Part shown: piece by piece, positions 41,465 through 55,511 of the stretch
How the letters are laid out: the number at the start of each line of letters is the position of its first letter
Position numbering within the stretch: position 1 is the first letter of the stretch
Assembly (NCBI RefSeq): GCF_000425805.1
Contig: NZ_AUED01000012.1
Span: forward strand, 164,100-228,099
Source of the DNA: Pseudomonas vranovensis DSM 16006
Lineage (GTDB): Bacteria; Pseudomonadota; Gammaproteobacteria; Pseudomonadales; Pseudomonadaceae
Length of the DNA stretch: 64,000 nt
Direction: 5' to 3'
Notes under the pieces: model-generated
Databases searched by the model: none
Told to the model about the DNA's origin: nothing
What the model saw: the letters and a program-made list of their open reading frames with translations, nothing else
Program-made: the position numbers and the translations under genes

Positions 41465-41956
41465 ATGACTGATCAACAGAACAACGACGCCGCCGCCGCA
41501 GCTGAAGACAACTCTCCACAGTTCTCCATGCAGCGCATCTACGTGCGTGACCTGTCGTTCGAGGCGCCGAAAAGCCCGGCCATCTTCCGTCAGCAGTGGG
41601 AGCCGAGCGTCGCACTGGACCTGAACACCAAGCAGAAAGGCCTGGAAGGCGACTTCCACGAGGTCGTGCTGACCTTGTCGGTGACCGTGAAGAACGGCGA
41701 CGAAGTGGCGTTCATTGCTGAAGTGCAGCAAGCCGGTATCTTCCTGATCAAGAACCTGGACGCGGCTTCGATGAGCCACACCCTGGGTGCCTTCTGCCCG
41801 AACATCCTGTTCCCGTACGCGCGTGAAACCCTGGACAGCCTGGTCACCCGCGGTTCGTTCCCGGCGCTGATGCTATCGCCGGTCAACTTCGACGCCCTGT
41901 ACGCCCAGGAAATGCAACGCATGCAGGAAGCAGGCGAAGCGCCTTCGCTGCAGTAA
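41465..41956 (+). CDS. secB: Protein-export chaperone SecB (163 aa)
   Basis: The tetrameric chaperone that holds precursor proteins unfolded for SecA. The sequence has the conserved [16 protein letters not shown] start, the beta-sheet core, and [27 protein letters not shown] near the C-terminus. The length is standard. It lies 40 bp after grxC and ends at a strong terminator. Confidence 0.96.
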   Translation: MTDQQNNDAAAAAEDNSPQFSMQRIYVRDLSFEAPKSPAIFRQQWEPSVALDLNTKQKGLEGDFHEVVLTLSVTVKNGDEVAFIAEVQQAGIFLIKNLDAASMSHTLGAFCPNILFPYARETLDSLVTRGSFPALMLSPVNFDALYAQEMQRMQEAGEAPSLQ

Positions 41957-41972
41957 GCCTTGCGACGTATTG

Positions 41973-42000
41973 AAAAAGCGCCCTGATGGGCGCTTTTTTT
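41973..42000 (+). terminator. Rho-independent terminator after secB
   Basis: aaaaagcgccc / gggcgctttttt with a tetraloop and a T-run. The A-tract on the left means it can also stop trmL transcription from the other side. Confidence 0.9.
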
Positions 42001-42013
42001 ATCGCGGGGCGAC

Positions 42014-42469
42014 TCAGGCAAAGCCTTGCTGTCGCCACGCCTCATACACCGTCACCGCCACCGTATTGGACAGGTTCAAGCTACGGCAGCCCTCGCGCAT
42101 CGGCAGGCGCAGGCGCTGTTCGGCAGGCAGGCTGTCCAGCACTTCGGCAGGCAGGCCACGGCTTTCCGGTCCGAACAAAAAAGCATCACCCGGATGGAAC
42201 GCCACTTCGTGGTAAGGGTGCGAAGCCTTCGTGGTGAAGGCGAACAGGCGTGGCTGGCCAAGGCTTTCCAGGCAACTGGCAAGGTCGGGGTGGCGCTTGA
42301 GCGGAGCATACTCGTGGTAATCCAGCCCGGCGCGACGCAGGCGCTTGTCGTCCAGCTCGAAACCGATGGGCTCGATCAGGTGCAGGTGGCAGCCGCTGTT
42401 GGCGCACAGCCTGATAATGTTGCCGGTATTCGGCGGAATCTCTGGTTGAAAGAGGATGACGTGAAACAT
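42014..42469 (-). CDS. trmL: tRNA (cytidine(34)-2'-O)-methyltransferase (151 aa)
   Basis: A SPOUT-fold enzyme with the family start MFHVILFQPEIPPNTGNIIR, FGPESRGLP and the C-terminal knot region LPMREGCRSLNLSNTVAV. It methylates the wobble base of certain leucine tRNAs. The length of 151 is standard. GGAG seven bases upstream of ATG 42469 supports the start, and that ATG overlaps the start codon of the divergent neighbour by 2 bases. Confidence 0.94.
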   Translation of the reverse strand: MFHVILFQPEIPPNTGNIIRLCANSGCHLHLIEPIGFELDDKRLRRAGLDYHEYAPLKRHPDLASCLESLGQPRLFAFTTKASHPYHEVAFHPGDAFLFGPESRGLPAEVLDSLPAEQRLRLPMREGCRSLNLSNTVAVTVYEAWRQQGFA

Positions 42470-42905
42470 GCACGGCTCCGAATATAAAGATGGCGAGCAT
42501 TCTACTCCTGAACCGGACCCGCGTTCGCAGCTCTGGCCACGGGTGCTGTTTTCCCTGGCCATTCTGGGCATGCTGGTGGGCTTGATGATCGGTCGCCTGA
42601 CCACACCTGAACCTCGGCTGCTGGAGCAGGTGCAGGTGGTCGAAGGTGGGCTGGACCTGTGGTTCAACGAGGAACCCAAGCTGCACGGCGAAGAAGTCGA
42701 AGGCACCCTGGCGCTGCTGTTCGATGCCCAGGGCAAGGCGGCGCGTGGCCAGTTGCTGCTGCAGGGCAAGCCTGTCAGCTGGCGGGTTCAGAAGAGTGAT
42801 GGCGGGTTGCTGGTGACCCTGGTGGCGGCCCGTCCCCTGCACGGCGATTGGGCCGGTGCAGAGGACGATGGGCACTGGCGGGTGCAGGTGCGACTGCGCG
42901 AATAA
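42468..42905 (+). CDS. Hypothetical single-helix membrane protein (145 aa)
   Basis: A polar N-terminal segment of ~24 residues, one transmembrane helix (VLFSLAILGMLVGLMIGRL) and a beta-rich domain of about 95 residues. Nothing in it identifies a function. AGAGGA at 42451-42456 supports ATG 42468, which overlaps the trmL start codon on the other strand. It stands alone; downstream is a REP and then convergent ntrC. Confidence 0.75.
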   Translation: MHGSEYKDGEHSTPEPDPRSQLWPRVLFSLAILGMLVGLMIGRLTTPEPRLLEQVQVVEGGLDLWFNEEPKLHGEEVEGTLALLFDAQGKAARGQLLLQGKPVSWRVQKSDGGLLVTLVAARPLHGDWAGAEDDGHWRVQVRLRE

Positions 42906-43086
42906 AAGAGGGGAATCCCCGGCCTGCCTGTACCAAGGTCCCCAAAACTGGAGTACTCATACTAATGCAGGGTGTGTGCCAGTTTTGTTGCAGTGCGCAA
43001 AATGGTGGGTTTGGCGGGGTTTCGCGTTATCTGAAAGGGATTCTGTGCCTTAGCGCGGTGCGTGGGGCACAGGTTCGGTGCAGTTT

Positions 43087-43133
43087 TCGCGGGGCAAGCC
43101 TGCTCCTGCGGCAGGAGCGGGCTTGTCCCGCGA
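43087..43133. repeat. REP palindrome downstream of ntrC
   Basis: tcgcggggcaagcctgctcctg and the matching arm ending gcttgtcccgcga, between the convergent hypothetical gene and ntrC. Confidence 0.8.
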
Positions 43134-43139
43134 TCGCTT

Positions 43140-44572
<1,433 letters not shown>

Positions 44573-44576
<4 letters not shown>

Positions 44577-45658
44577 GAGGCGGAGGCTCCTTGTTCCAGT
44601 GGCAGGAAGATCGAGAAGGTGGTGTGGCCAGGATGGCTGTCACACTCGATCAGGCCCTGGTGCTGGCTGATGATGTTCTGGGTAATGGCCAGGCCCAGCC
44701 CGGTACCGTCCGGACGGCCGCTGACCATGGGGTAGAAAATGGTTTCCTGCAGCTCGGCCGGAATACCCGGGCCGTTGTCGATGATTTCGACCTTGGCCAC
44801 CAGGCGATGGCGGGTGTGGCCGATGGTGAACTGGCGCATCGCGCGGGTGCGCAGGCTGATGCGGCCCAGGCGCAGCTCATTCTGGCCGCTGATTGCCTGC
44901 ATCGCGTTGCGCACGATATTGAGTACCGCCTGGATCATCTGTTCACGGTCGATCAGTACGTCCGGCAGGCTCGGGTCGTAGTCGCGCGCCAAGGTGATGC
45001 CACCCTGGCTTTCGGCCTCGACCAGGCTGCAGACCCGCTCGAGCACTTCGTGGATGTTGGTCATTGCCAGCGACGGCAGTTTATTCGAGCCGAGCATGCG
45101 GTCGACGAGGTTACGCAGGCGGTCGGCCTCCTCGATGATCACGTTGGTGTAATCCTTGAGACCTTCTTCAGGCAGCTCCCGGGACAGCAACTGCGCCGCG
45201 CCGCGAATGCCGCCCAGCGGGTTCTTGATTTCATGCGCCAGGCCGCGCACCAGCATTTTGGTGGTTTCCTGCTTGGACAGCTGGGCTTCCTCCTTGGTGA
45301 TGCGCAGCAAGCGATCACGCGGGTGGACCTCCAGCAACAGCAAGGTCTGGCCTTTGCTCAGGATTGGCGTCACCGCGTAGTCGACGGTCTGGGTCTGGCC
45401 GGTCAGGGAGGTCAGCTGCGCCTCGCGCTTGGTGAAGGGGTGGGCGTGCTCCACCGCCTGGCGCAAGGAGTTGAGTGCCTCGGGCGATTCGGTAAACAAC
45501 TCGCTGATGAATTGCCCATGGCTGCGCTGGCCGCTGATGGCCAGGAGCATTTCCGCTGCCGGGTTCATGTACTCAAGACGCAGATCGGCATTGAGCAGGA
45601 TGGTGGCAGTGGTCAGGTTGTCCAGTAGCAGTCGGTGCAGGGCATCGCTGATGGTCAT
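44573..45658 (-). CDS. ntrB: Nitrogen sensor kinase NtrB (361 aa)
   Basis: A cytosolic PAS domain (residues ~10-110) followed by HisKA with the phosphorylated H142 in GLAHEIKNPLGGIRG, and a C-terminal HATPase with NIVRNAMQAI and DNGPGIP. It phosphorylates or dephosphorylates NtrC in response to PII. It is co-transcribed with ntrC (ATGA overlap) and lies downstream of glnA with a terminator between them. Confidence 0.95.
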
Positions 45659-45870
45659 GGCGCGTCGGTGACCTCTTTTGGTGATCTGCGGTTACAAGGA
45701 AAATGCAAAAATTAAACCAAAGCTCCGAAAAGAAGCGTAATCCCCTGAAATGGGGCCATGGCTGCGCAGGAAATCACTGATTTGCCTGGTATTGGCAGAA
45801 AATTGAACCAAATTGGGGTGTTTTCAGATTGGGCGCATCCCCTTATGCACCACTATAGAGCACTGTAGTT

Positions 45871-45975
45871 TTCGCGGGGCAAGCCTGCCGCTACCTGGCG
45901 ACTGCTGCGCAGTCGATCGCAGCCTCGTTTCTCGGCAGCGGCTACGCATTGCAAGTCGAGCCTGGCCGCGAGGCG
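45871..45975. repeat. Degenerate REP / GTAGCCGC-type repeat
   Basis: Begins like a REP (ttcgcggggcaagcctgccgct) but the right half is replaced by 'gactgctgcgcagtcgatcgcagcctcg' and 'ggcagcggctac', a repeat type common in P. fluorescens and P. putida intergenic DNA. It appears to be a composite or decayed copy. Confidence 0.55.
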
Positions 45976-45986
45976 GTTTTGAAGGC

Positions 45987-46014
45987 AAAAAAAAGGCCTC
46001 CCGATGGGAGGCCT
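45987..46014 (-). terminator. Rho-independent terminator after glnA
   Basis: ggcctccc/gggaggcc stem with a 3-nt loop, followed on the minus strand by a run of eight T. Confidence 0.9.
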
Positions 46015-46034
46015 CTCTACGTCACGTCACGAAA

Positions 46035-47441
46035 TCAGCAGCTGTAGTACAGCTCGTATTCCAGTGGGTGTACGAAGGTGCGGACCTTGATTTCTTCTTC
46101 GCTCTTCAGCGCGATGTAGGCATCGATGAAGTCGTCGGAGAACACGCCGCCCTTGGTCAGGAACGCACGGCCCTTGTCCAGCTCTTCCAGGGCTTCTTTC
46201 AGGCTGCCACACACCTGTGGGATTTCCTTGGCCTCTTCAGGCGGCAGGTCGTACAGGTTCTTGTCGGCGGCATCGCCTGGGTGGATCTTGTTCTGGATAC
46301 CGTCCAGGCCGGCCATCATCAGTGCAGCGAAGCACAGGTATGGGTTGGCCGCCGGGTCCGGGAAGCGCGCTTCGATACGGCGGGCTTTCGGGCTGGAAAC
46401 GTAAGGAATACGGATCGAGGCGGAACGGTTGCGCGCCGAGTAGGCCAGCATGACCGGGGCTTCGAAGCCAGGTACCAGACGCTTGTAGGAGTTGGTAGCC
46501 GGGTTGGTGAAGCCGTTCAGGGCCTTACCGTGCTTGATGATGCCGCCGATGAAGTACAGGGCGGTGTCGGACAGGCCGGCATAGCCTTCGCCGGAGAAGG
46601 TGTTCTTGCCATCTTTGGAGATGGACATGTGTACGTGCATGCCCGAGCCGTTGTCGCCGTACAGTGGCTTAGGCATGAAGGTAGCGGTGCGGCCGTAGGC
46701 GTCGGCAACGTTGTGTACGCAGTACTTGAGGGTCTGAACTTCGTCAGCCTTCTTCACCAGGGTGTTGAATTGCACGCCGATTTCGTTCTGGCCGGCAGTG
46801 GCAACTTCGTGGTGGTGTACTTCGATGACCAGGCCCATTTCTTCCATGGCATTACACATGGCAGTACGGATTTCGTGGTCGTGGTCGAACGGAGGTACTG
46901 GGAAGTAGCCGCCTTTGACGCCTGGACGGTGGCCTTTGTTGCCGCCTTCGACGTCCTGGTCGGACATCCATGAACCTTGCTCGGAGTAGATCTTGAACAT
47001 CGAGCCGGAGATGTCGGACTTGAACTTCACTTCGTCGAAGATGAAGAACTCGGGCTCTGGACCGACGAAGACGGTGTCACCGATACCGGTGGTCTTCAGG
47101 TACTCTTCGGCGCGGCGGGCGATGGCGCGTGGGTCGCGGTCGTAGCCTTGCATGGTCGAAGGTTCGATGATGTCGCAGACCAGAATCAGGGTCGGCTCTT
47201 CGGTGAACGGGTCCAGAACGGCGGAGGAGTCGTCCGGCATCAGGATCATGTCGGAAGCTTCGATGCCTTTCCAGCCGGCAATGGAGGAACCGTCGAACAT
47301 CTTGCCGGCTTCGAAGAAGTCTTCGTCCAGGGCATCACGCGACGGCATGGTCACGTGATGTTGAATGCCTTTGGTGTCCGTGAAGCGCAGATCAATCCAT
47401 TTAACGTCATGATCTTTGATGAGTTGAACCGACTTCGACAT
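46035..47441 (-). CDS. glnA: Glutamine synthetase type I (468 aa)
   Basis: Makes glutamine from glutamate, ammonia and ATP. The family motifs are FDGSSIAGW, the [14 protein letters not shown] region, and the adenylylation tyrosine Y397 in NLYDLPPEE, so it is open to GlnE control. ATG 47441 ([15 protein letters not shown]) gives the standard length of 468. Upstream lie a sigma-54 promoter and two NtrC sites, and ntrBC follows downstream. Confidence 0.97.
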   Translation of the reverse strand: MSKSVQLIKDHDVKWIDLRFTDTKGIQHHVTMPSRDALDEDFFEAGKMFDGSSIAGWKGIEASDMILMPDDSSAVLDPFTEEPTLILVCDIIEPSTMQGYDRDPRAIARRAEEYLKTTGIGDTVFVGPEPEFFIFDEVKFKSDISGSMFKIYSEQGSWMSDQDVEGGNKGHRPGVKGGYFPVPPFDHDHEIRTAMCNAMEEMGLVIEVHHHEVATAGQNEIGVQFNTLVKKADEVQTLKYCVHNVADAYGRTATFMPKPLYGDNGSGMHVHMSISKDGKNTFSGEGYAGLSDTALYFIGGIIKHGKALNGFTNPATNSYKRLVPGFEAPVMLAYSARNRSASIRIPYVSSPKARRIEARFPDPAANPYLCFAALMMAGLDGIQNKIHPGDAADKNLYDLPPEEAKEIPQVCGSLKEALEELDKGRAFLTKGGVFSDDFIDAYIALKSEEEIKVRTFVHPLEYELYYSC

Positions 47442-47540
47442 AGTGTCCTCCGGGGTGGGGTAGAGCTTGCCTGTGCAGCCCTTGAATTTGGGTGATGCCG
47501 GGCGCGAATAGTCGGCCAAGGCAACCTGCCTCACAAGGGA

Positions 47541-47555
47541 GCAAATTGCATGCCA
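47541..47555 (-). promoter_or_regulatory. Sigma-54 promoter of glnA
   Basis: On the minus strand TGGCATGCAATTTGC has the GG-N10-GC of -24/-12 elements and closely matches TGGCAY-N5-TTGC. It lies 100 bp before the glnA start. Confidence 0.85.
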
Positions 47556-47629
47556 GTGCCCCGGTTTGGAATTTTTGCCCCATTCCTATGCGTTTCAGGG
47601 GCAATGAGCCGAAATGTCAGACAATTTAT

Positions 47630-47644
47630 GCACCCTTAGGAGGC
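47630..47644. promoter_or_regulatory. Second, weaker NtrC site upstream of glnA
   Basis: GCACCCTTAGGAGGC agrees with GCACCA-N3-TGGTGC in most positions and is centred exactly 31 bp (three helical turns) from the strong site, near -108 relative to the inferred transcription start. Confidence 0.6.
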
Positions 47645-47660
47645 GTAAATGAGGTTGTAG

Positions 47661-47675
47661 GCACCAATTTGGTGC
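47661..47675. promoter_or_regulatory. Strong NtrC site upstream of glnA
   Basis: GCACCAATTTGGTGC is a full match to the NtrC dyad GCACCA-N3-TGGTGC. It is centred about 139 bp upstream of the inferred glnA start point. Confidence 0.85.
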
Positions 47676-47773
47676 AGCGTAAACCTTCTGTACATTAATT
47701 GGTTAAACCTTGAGCAATTTCCGCTATAATCCGCGCCCCACTTTTTTAGTCGGCATTGCGCGCGCTGTTTTCA

Positions 47774-49228
47774 ATGAAACTAATCGTAAAAGTCTTCCCA
47801 GAGATCACCATCAAGAGCCGCCCGGTTCGCAAGCGCTTCATCCGTCAACTGGGCCGCAACATCCGTACCGTGCTCAAGGACCTCGATCCTGCGCTCGCGG
47901 TTGACGGTGTCTGGGACAACCTCGAGGTGGTCACCCGCATCGAGGACGAGAAAGTCCTGCGCGAGATGATCGAGCGTCTGACCTGCATGCCGGGCATCGC
48001 CCACTTCCTGCAGGTCGACGAGTACCCGCTGGGCGACTTCGACGATATCGTCGCCAAGTGCAAGACCCACTTCGGTCACCTGCTGCCCGGCAAGCGCTTT
48101 GCGGTGCGTTGCAAGCGCGGCGGTCACCACGACTTCACCTCGATGGACGTCGACCGTTATGTCGGCAGCCAGCTGCGCCAGCAGTGCGGCGCCGCCGGTA
48201 TCGACCTGCGCACCCCAGAGGTCGAGGTACGCATCGAGGTACGTGACAAGCTGCTGTATGTGATCCACAACCAGCACAAGGGCATCGGCGGCTACCCGCT
48301 GGGCACGCTGGAGCAGACCCTGGTGCTGATGTCCGGTGGTTTCGACTCCACCGTGGCGGCCTACCAGATGATGCGTCGCGGCCTGATGACCCACTTCTGC
48401 TTCTTCAACCTTGGCGGCCGTGCCCACGAACTGGGCGTGATGGAAGTCGCCCACTTCCTGTGGAAGAAATACGGCAGTAGCCAGCGCGTGCTGTTCGTCA
48501 GCGTGCCCTTTGAAGAAGTAGTGGGCGAGATTCTCGGCAAGGTCGACAACAGCTACATGGGCGTGACCCTGAAGCGCATGATGCTGCGCGCTGCGACCAA
48601 TATCGCCGACCGCCTGGAGATCGACGCCCTGGTAACCGGCGAGGCGATCTCCCAGGTGTCCAGCCAGACCCTGCCGAACCTGGCGGTGATCGACTCGGCC
48701 ACCGAGAAGCTGGTACTGCGTCCGCTGCTGGCCAGCCACAAGCAGGACATCATCGACCAGGCCAACGAGATCGGTACCGCCGAGTTCGCCAAACACATGC
48801 CTGAATACTGCGGCGTGATTTCGGTGAACCCGACCACGTGCGCCAAGCGTCATCGCCTTGAACATGAAGAAAAGCAGTTCGACATGGCTGTGCTCGAGCG
48901 CGCCCTGGAGCGTGCTCGCCTGGTGTCCATCGACCATGTGATCGATGAACTTGGCCAGGATATCCAGATCGAAGAAGTCAGCCAGGCGCTGGCCGGGCAA
49001 GTGGTGATCGACATTCGCCACCCCGACGCCCAGGAAGACCAGCCCCTGGAACTGGACGGCATCGAGGTCAAAGCCATGCCGTTCTACGCCCTGAACAGTC
49101 GCTTCAAGGAGCTGGACGCTACGCGCCAGTACCTGCTGTATTGCGACAAGGGTGTGATGAGTCGCCTGCATGCCCATCATTTGCTCAGTGAGGGACATGC
49201 CAATGTGCGCGTTTATCGTCCGACATAA
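47774..49228 (+). CDS. thiI: ThiI, tRNA 4-thiouridine synthase with rhodanese tail (484 aa)
   Basis: A THUMP domain (residues ~60-165), an adenylating PP-loop with [11 protein letters not shown], and a C-terminal rhodanese domain with the catalytic C457 in [10 protein letters not shown]. It makes 4-thiouridine in tRNA and also feeds sulfur into thiamine synthesis. ATG 47774 ([15 protein letters not shown]) is the family start and gives 484 residues. It is divergent from glnA. Confidence 0.95.
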   Translation: MKLIVKVFPEITIKSRPVRKRFIRQLGRNIRTVLKDLDPALAVDGVWDNLEVVTRIEDEKVLREMIERLTCMPGIAHFLQVDEYPLGDFDDIVAKCKTHFGHLLPGKRFAVRCKRGGHHDFTSMDVDRYVGSQLRQQCGAAGIDLRTPEVEVRIEVRDKLLYVIHNQHKGIGGYPLGTLEQTLVLMSGGFDSTVAAYQMMRRGLMTHFCFFNLGGRAHELGVMEVAHFLWKKYGSSQRVLFVSVPFEEVVGEILGKVDNSYMGVTLKRMMLRAATNIADRLEIDALVTGEAISQVSSQTLPNLAVIDSATEKLVLRPLLASHKQDIIDQANEIGTAEFAKHMPEYCGVISVNPTTCAKRHRLEHEEKQFDMAVLERALERARLVSIDHVIDELGQDIQIEEVSQALAGQVVIDIRHPDAQEDQPLELDGIEVKAMPFYALNSRFKELDATRQYLLYCDKGVMSRLHAHHLLSEGHANVRVYRPT

Positions 49229-49356
49229 AACGCCGGGGCTATATGGCGGGAGCATCCGCCATCGCCCTCCCGACCTGCGGGCCCGTTGAGTGCCATTCAT
49301 TCATATTGGCCGCCTAGACTGGGCGGCAACCCGAATCCTCTGATCGAGATACACAC

Positions 49357-51180
49357 GTGATCGAAAATCTGCGTAACATCGCCATCATCGCCCACGTTGA
49401 CCATGGTAAAACCACCCTGGTCGACAAACTCCTGCGTCAGTCCGGCACTCTGGAGCGTAACGAGCTCAACGACGAGCGCGTCATGGACTCCAACGACCAG
49501 GAAAAAGAGCGCGGTATTACCATTCTGGCGAAAAACACCGCCATCAACTGGAACGGCTACCACATCAACATCGTCGACACCCCCGGCCACGCCGACTTCG
49601 GTGGCGAGGTTGAGCGTGTAATGTCGATGGTCGACTCCGTACTGCTGCTGGTCGACGCTCAAGACGGCCCTATGCCGCAAACCCGTTTCGTGACCAAGAA
49701 GGCCTTCGAAGCCGGCCTGCGTCCAATCGTGGTCATCAACAAGGTCGACCGTCCTGGCGCGCGTCCTGACTGGGTTCTGGACCAGATCTTCGATCTGTTC
49801 GACAACCTGGGTGCCACCGAAGAACAGTTGGACTTCAAAGTCGTCTACGCCTCGGCCCTGAACGGCATTGCCGGTCTGGACCACACCGACATGGCCGAAG
49901 ACATGACCCCGCTGTACCAGTCGATCATCGACAACGTACCGGCGCCGGCTGTTGACCGTGACGGTCCGTTCCAGATGCAGATCTCGGCACTGGACTACAA
50001 CAGCTTCCTGGGTGTTATCGGCGTTGGCCGTATCGCTCGTGGTCGCGTCAAGCCGAACACCCCGGTCGTGGCTATCGACGTCGACGGCAAGAAGCGCAAC
50101 GGTCGTATCCTGAAGCTGATGGGTCACCACGGTCTGCACCGCGTTGACGTTGAAGAAGCTCAGGCTGGCGACATCGTCTGCATCAGCGGTTTCGACGAGC
50201 TGTTCATCTCCGACACCCTGTGCAGCCCTGACGCGGTCGAAGCGATGAAGCCGCTGACCGTCGACGAGCCAACCGTTTCGATGACCTTCCAGGTCAACGA
50301 CTCGCCGTTCTGCGGTAAAGAAGGCAAGTTCGTCACCAGCCGCAACATCAAAGAGCGTCTGGACAAAGAGCTGCTGTACAACGTTGCACTGCGCGTTGAA
50401 GAAGGCGACTCGGCTGACAAGTTCAAGGTTTCCGGTCGTGGTGAGCTGCACCTGTCGGTTCTGATCGAAACCATGCGTCGTGAAGGCTTCGAAATGGGCG
50501 TTGGTCGTCCAGAAGTGATCATCCGCGAAGTCGACGGCGTCAAGCACGAGCCGTTCGAGAACGTCACCATCGACATCCCTGAAGATTCGCAGGGCAAGGT
50601 CATGGAAGAAATGGGTCTGCGTAAAGGCGACCTGACCAACATGGTTCCGGATGGCAAGGGCCGTGTACGCCTGGAATACAACATTCCAGCCCGTGGTCTG
50701 ATCGGTTTCCGTAACCAGTTCCTGACCCTGACCAACGGTGCAGGTATCCTGACCTCGATCTTCGATCGCTACGCTCCGATGAAGTCCGGCCACATGTCCG
50801 GTCGTCAGAACGGCGTACTGGTATCGGTAGAGACCGGCAAGGCACTGACCTACTCCCTGGAAACCCTGCAGGCGCGCGGCAAGCTGTTCGTCGAGCACGG
50901 CCAGGAAATCTACAACGGTCAGATCGTTGGTCTGAACAGCCGTGACAACGACCTGGGCGTCAACCCTACCAAGGGCAAGAAGCTCGACAACATGCGTGCT
51001 TCGGGTAAAGACGAAACCATCGCTCTGGTTCCACCTGTTCGCTTCACCCTGGAACAGGCTCTGGAATTCATCCAGGACGACGAGCTGTGCGAAGTGACTC
51101 CTAAGTCGATCCGTCTTCGCAAGAAGATCCTCGACGAAGGCGAGCGTACCCGCGCTGCCAAGAAAGCCAAGGCTAACTAA
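49357..51180 (+). CDS. typA: Translational GTPase TypA/BipA (607 aa)
   Basis: An elongation-factor-like GTPase with G1 [18 protein letters not shown] and [10 protein letters not shown], followed by domains II, III/V and the BipA-specific C-terminus ([21 protein letters not shown]). It acts on the ribosome under stress and in 50S assembly at low temperature. The length of 607 is typical. Codon use is strongly biased toward common codons, as in highly expressed genes. It ends at a clear terminator. Confidence 0.96.
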   Translation: MIENLRNIAIIAHVDHGKTTLVDKLLRQSGTLERNELNDERVMDSNDQEKERGITILAKNTAINWNGYHINIVDTPGHADFGGEVERVMSMVDSVLLLVDAQDGPMPQTRFVTKKAFEAGLRPIVVINKVDRPGARPDWVLDQIFDLFDNLGATEEQLDFKVVYASALNGIAGLDHTDMAEDMTPLYQSIIDNVPAPAVDRDGPFQMQISALDYNSFLGVIGVGRIARGRVKPNTPVVAIDVDGKKRNGRILKLMGHHGLHRVDVEEAQAGDIVCISGFDELFISDTLCSPDAVEAMKPLTVDEPTVSMTFQVNDSPFCGKEGKFVTSRNIKERLDKELLYNVALRVEEGDSADKFKVSGRGELHLSVLIETMRREGFEMGVGRPEVIIREVDGVKHEPFENVTIDIPEDSQGKVMEEMGLRKGDLTNMVPDGKGRVRLEYNIPARGLIGFRNQFLTLTNGAGILTSIFDRYAPMKSGHMSGRQNGVLVSVETGKALTYSLETLQARGKLFVEHGQEIYNGQIVGLNSRDNDLGVNPTKGKKLDNMRASGKDETIALVPPVRFTLEQALEFIQDDELCEVTPKSIRLRKKILDEGERTRAAKKAKAN

Positions 51181-51194
51181 GCCCGGCTGAAACG

Positions 51195-51232
51195 AAAACG
51201 CCCCCGGTCGCAAGGCCGGGGGCGTTTTTGTT
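51195..51232 (+). terminator. Rho-independent terminator after typA
   Basis: aaaacgcccccgg / ccgggggcgtttttg: a strong GC stem with an A-tract before and a T-tract after, so it can act in both directions. Confidence 0.9.
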
Positions 51233-51246
51233 TGTCTGCTAAGCCA

Positions 51247-51295
51247 ATCGCGGGGCAAGCCTGCTCCCACTGTGGGAGCGGGCTTGCCCCGCGAT
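51247..51295. repeat. REP palindrome between typA and the YkgJ-like gene
   Basis: atcgcggggcaagcctgctccca and tgggagcgggcttgccccgcgat around a short loop, between convergent genes. Confidence 0.85.
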
Positions 51296-51299
51296 GCGT

Positions 51300-51707
51300 C
51301 TAGCGGCGTGCTGCAGGTTTTGGAATGTACGCGCAATAGCCCGGGCGTGGTCCGATCCGCGGGTGGTTGCGGCAGGTGTCGGGGCGCTTGTCGTAAATGG
51401 TGCACAGGCGGCTTTTACGATCCAGGTACAAGCAGTCATCGTTGCTCATCTGCGCCAGGGTGAATATTCCCGACTTCTGATTGAAGCGCTGAATGATCCC
51501 GTCTTTCTGCAAACGCTTGGCGATGTTCTTTGGCGGCTCGCCCACCTCGAACTCATCCACCACGCCCATGCGGATCAGGTCTTTGATTTTCACTTCCGTC
51601 GGCAAGGAGCAGCAGGTCGAGTTGCAGCCTCCACACATATGGCTTTGGTATTTCTGCCAGGTATCCAGGCGGTCGACTTCGGCGGCGGCAATCAGGGTCG
51701 GTTTCAT
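51300..51707 (-). CDS. YkgJ-family cysteine cluster protein (135 aa)
   Basis: Has the CxxCxxxCC core (MCGGCNSTCCSLP, residues ~25-34) and a later cysteine block (DDCLYLDRKSRLCTIYDKRPDTCRNHP) that defines the YkgJ/CxxCxxCC family. These are small zinc- or iron-sulfur-binding proteins; in vivo function is not established. The start MKPTLIAAAEVDRLDTW is used. It stands alone, convergent to typA and divergent from glgP. Confidence 0.85.
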   Translation of the reverse strand: MKPTLIAAAEVDRLDTWQKYQSHMCGGCNSTCCSLPTEVKIKDLIRMGVVDEFEVGEPPKNIAKRLQKDGIIQRFNQKSGIFTLAQMSNDDCLYLDRKSRLCTIYDKRPDTCRNHPRIGPRPGYCAYIPKPAARR

Positions 51708-51905
51708 CAGGCTCAGGTTATTAGATGTTCTGGTGGGCGCGCGATCATACCGGAGTTGATCAAAATGTGAACAACCATTTGCCGGTTGCCCGTCTGCACG
51801 CTCGCTTTTGCGTACAAACTCCAGAACCTGCGCTGACGCTCTGTGTCGAAGGGTCTAGGCTGAACAGTCTCCATCCGCATTCGTCAACTTGCCCGAGGAC
51901 GTCGC

Positions 51906-54356
<2,451 letters not shown>

Positions 54357-54364
54357 GCTGCATG

Positions 54365-54399
54365 CATCGGCCCGGGAGTGATGAACTCTCGGGCCGATG
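54365..54399 (+). terminator. Stem-loop after glgP
   Basis: catcggcccg...cgggccgatg stem 9 bases past glgP. It lacks a strong T-run, so it is a probable but not certain terminator. Confidence 0.6.
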
Positions 54400-54497
54400 T
54401 GCCGTCTGATCGGGCAAGCGTGTCTCATTGCTCGCTAGCGCTTCACTCTCCCTGTAAACTGCGTGGGTTTTTATTACCCCATTCTTCGGAGCCTTAC

Positions 54498-55508
54498 ATG
54501 TCCCGCGTTACCCTGAGTCGCTATTTGATTGAGCAGACCCGCAGCAACAGTACCCCTGCCGATCTGCGCTTCCTGATCGAAGTGGTGGCGCGTGCGTGCA
54601 AGGAAATCAGCCACAACGTCTCCAAGGGCGCCCTGGGCGGCGTTCTGGGCAGCATGGGCACTGAAAACGTGCAGGGCGAAGTCCAGAAGAAACTGGACGT
54701 GATTTCCAACGACATCCTGCTCGAAGCCAACGAGTGGGGCGGTCACCTGGCCGGCATGGCGTCCGAAGAAATGGACAACGCCTACCAGATCCCGGGCAAA
54801 TACCCGAAGGGCGCCTACCTGTTGGTATTCGACCCGCTGGACGGTTCGTCGAACATCGACGTCAACGTGTCGGTCGGCACCATCTTCTCGGTCCTGCGTT
54901 GCCCTAACGAGTATCTGAGCCAGAACGAAAGCCTGAACGAGCAGGCCTTCCTGCAGCCAGGCACCAAGCAGGTTGCTGCCGGCTACGCGATCTACGGCCC
55001 GCAAACCATGCTGATCCTGACCCTGGGCAACGGCGTCAAGGGCTTCACCCTGGACCGCGAGCTCGGCAGTTTCGTCCTGACCCACGAGAACATCAAGGTG
55101 CCGGAAACCACCGCCGAGTTCGCCATCAACATGTCCAACCAGCGTCACTGGGAAGCCCCGGTCAAGCGCTACGTCGGCGAGTTGCTGGAAGGTGAGACCG
55201 GCCCGCTGAAAAAGAACTACAACATGCGCTGGATCGCCTCGATGGTTGCCGACGTGCATCGCATCCTGACCCGCGGCGGCCTGTTCATGTACCCGCGCGA
55301 TGCCCGCGAGCCTTCCAAACCGGGCAAGCTGCGCCTGATGTACGAAGCCAACCCGATGTCCTTCATCATCGAACAGGCCGGCGGTGCATCCACCGACGGC
55401 AACCAGCGCATCCTCGACATCCAGCCCGAGAGCCTGCACCAGCGTGTGGCGGTGTTCCTCGGTTCCAAGCAGGAAGTCGAGCGCGTTACCGGTTATCACC
55501 AGGAGTAA
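54498..55508 (+). CDS. fbp: Fructose-1,6-bisphosphatase class 1 (336 aa)
   Basis: The gluconeogenic phosphatase. Visible are the metal site [22 protein letters not shown] and the C-terminal [23 protein letters not shown] 54498 ([15 protein letters not shown]) gives 336 residues, the usual length; earlier in-frame starts would extend into the glgP tail. It is followed after 3 bp by the DUF924 gene, so the two are likely co-transcribed. Confidence 0.96.
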   Translation: MSRVTLSRYLIEQTRSNSTPADLRFLIEVVARACKEISHNVSKGALGGVLGSMGTENVQGEVQKKLDVISNDILLEANEWGGHLAGMASEEMDNAYQIPGKYPKGAYLLVFDPLDGSSNIDVNVSVGTIFSVLRCPNEYLSQNESLNEQAFLQPGTKQVAAGYAIYGPQTMLILTLGNGVKGFTLDRELGSFVLTHENIKVPETTAEFAINMSNQRHWEAPVKRYVGELLEGETGPLKKNYNMRWIASMVADVHRILTRGGLFMYPRDAREPSKPGKLRLMYEANPMSFIIEQAGGASTDGNQRILDIQPESLHQRVAVFLGSKQEVERVTGYHQE

Positions 55509-55511
55509 GTC

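Larger units (their letters stand above)
45659..46034. other. glnA-ntrB intergenic region
   Basis: This 376-bp gap holds the glnA terminator, a degenerate REP/GTAGCCGC-type repeat (about 45871-45975, with 'gactgctgcgcagtc' and 'cggcagcggctac'), and the ntrB promoter. A weak NtrC-like site, GCACCACTATAGAGC at 45847-45861, would place ntrBC under its own control, but the second half matches the consensus at only four of six bases. No gene is seen. Confidence 0.55.
47442..47773. other. glnA-thiI divergent control region
   Basis: This 332-bp gap holds the glnA regulatory elements described separately. The rest is AT-rich, including 'ttaattggttaaaccttgagcaatttccgctataatccg' at 47694-47732, where TTGAGC and TATAAT with a short spacer could be the thiI promoter. 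I see no gene in it. Confidence 0.6.

Noticed and set aside
42995..43009. GCGCAAAATGGTG as an NtrC half-site
   Set aside because: It lies downstream of ntrC and of its convergent neighbour, with no promoter to serve; only one half matches.
45790..45812. TGGCAGAAAATTGAA as a sigma-54 promoter
   Set aside because: The spacing from GG leads to AA, not GC, and it points away from ntrB.
49297..51405. A 702-codon open frame on the minus strand
   Set aside because: Antisense of typA; the sequence shows no domain, and typA has all GTPase motifs.
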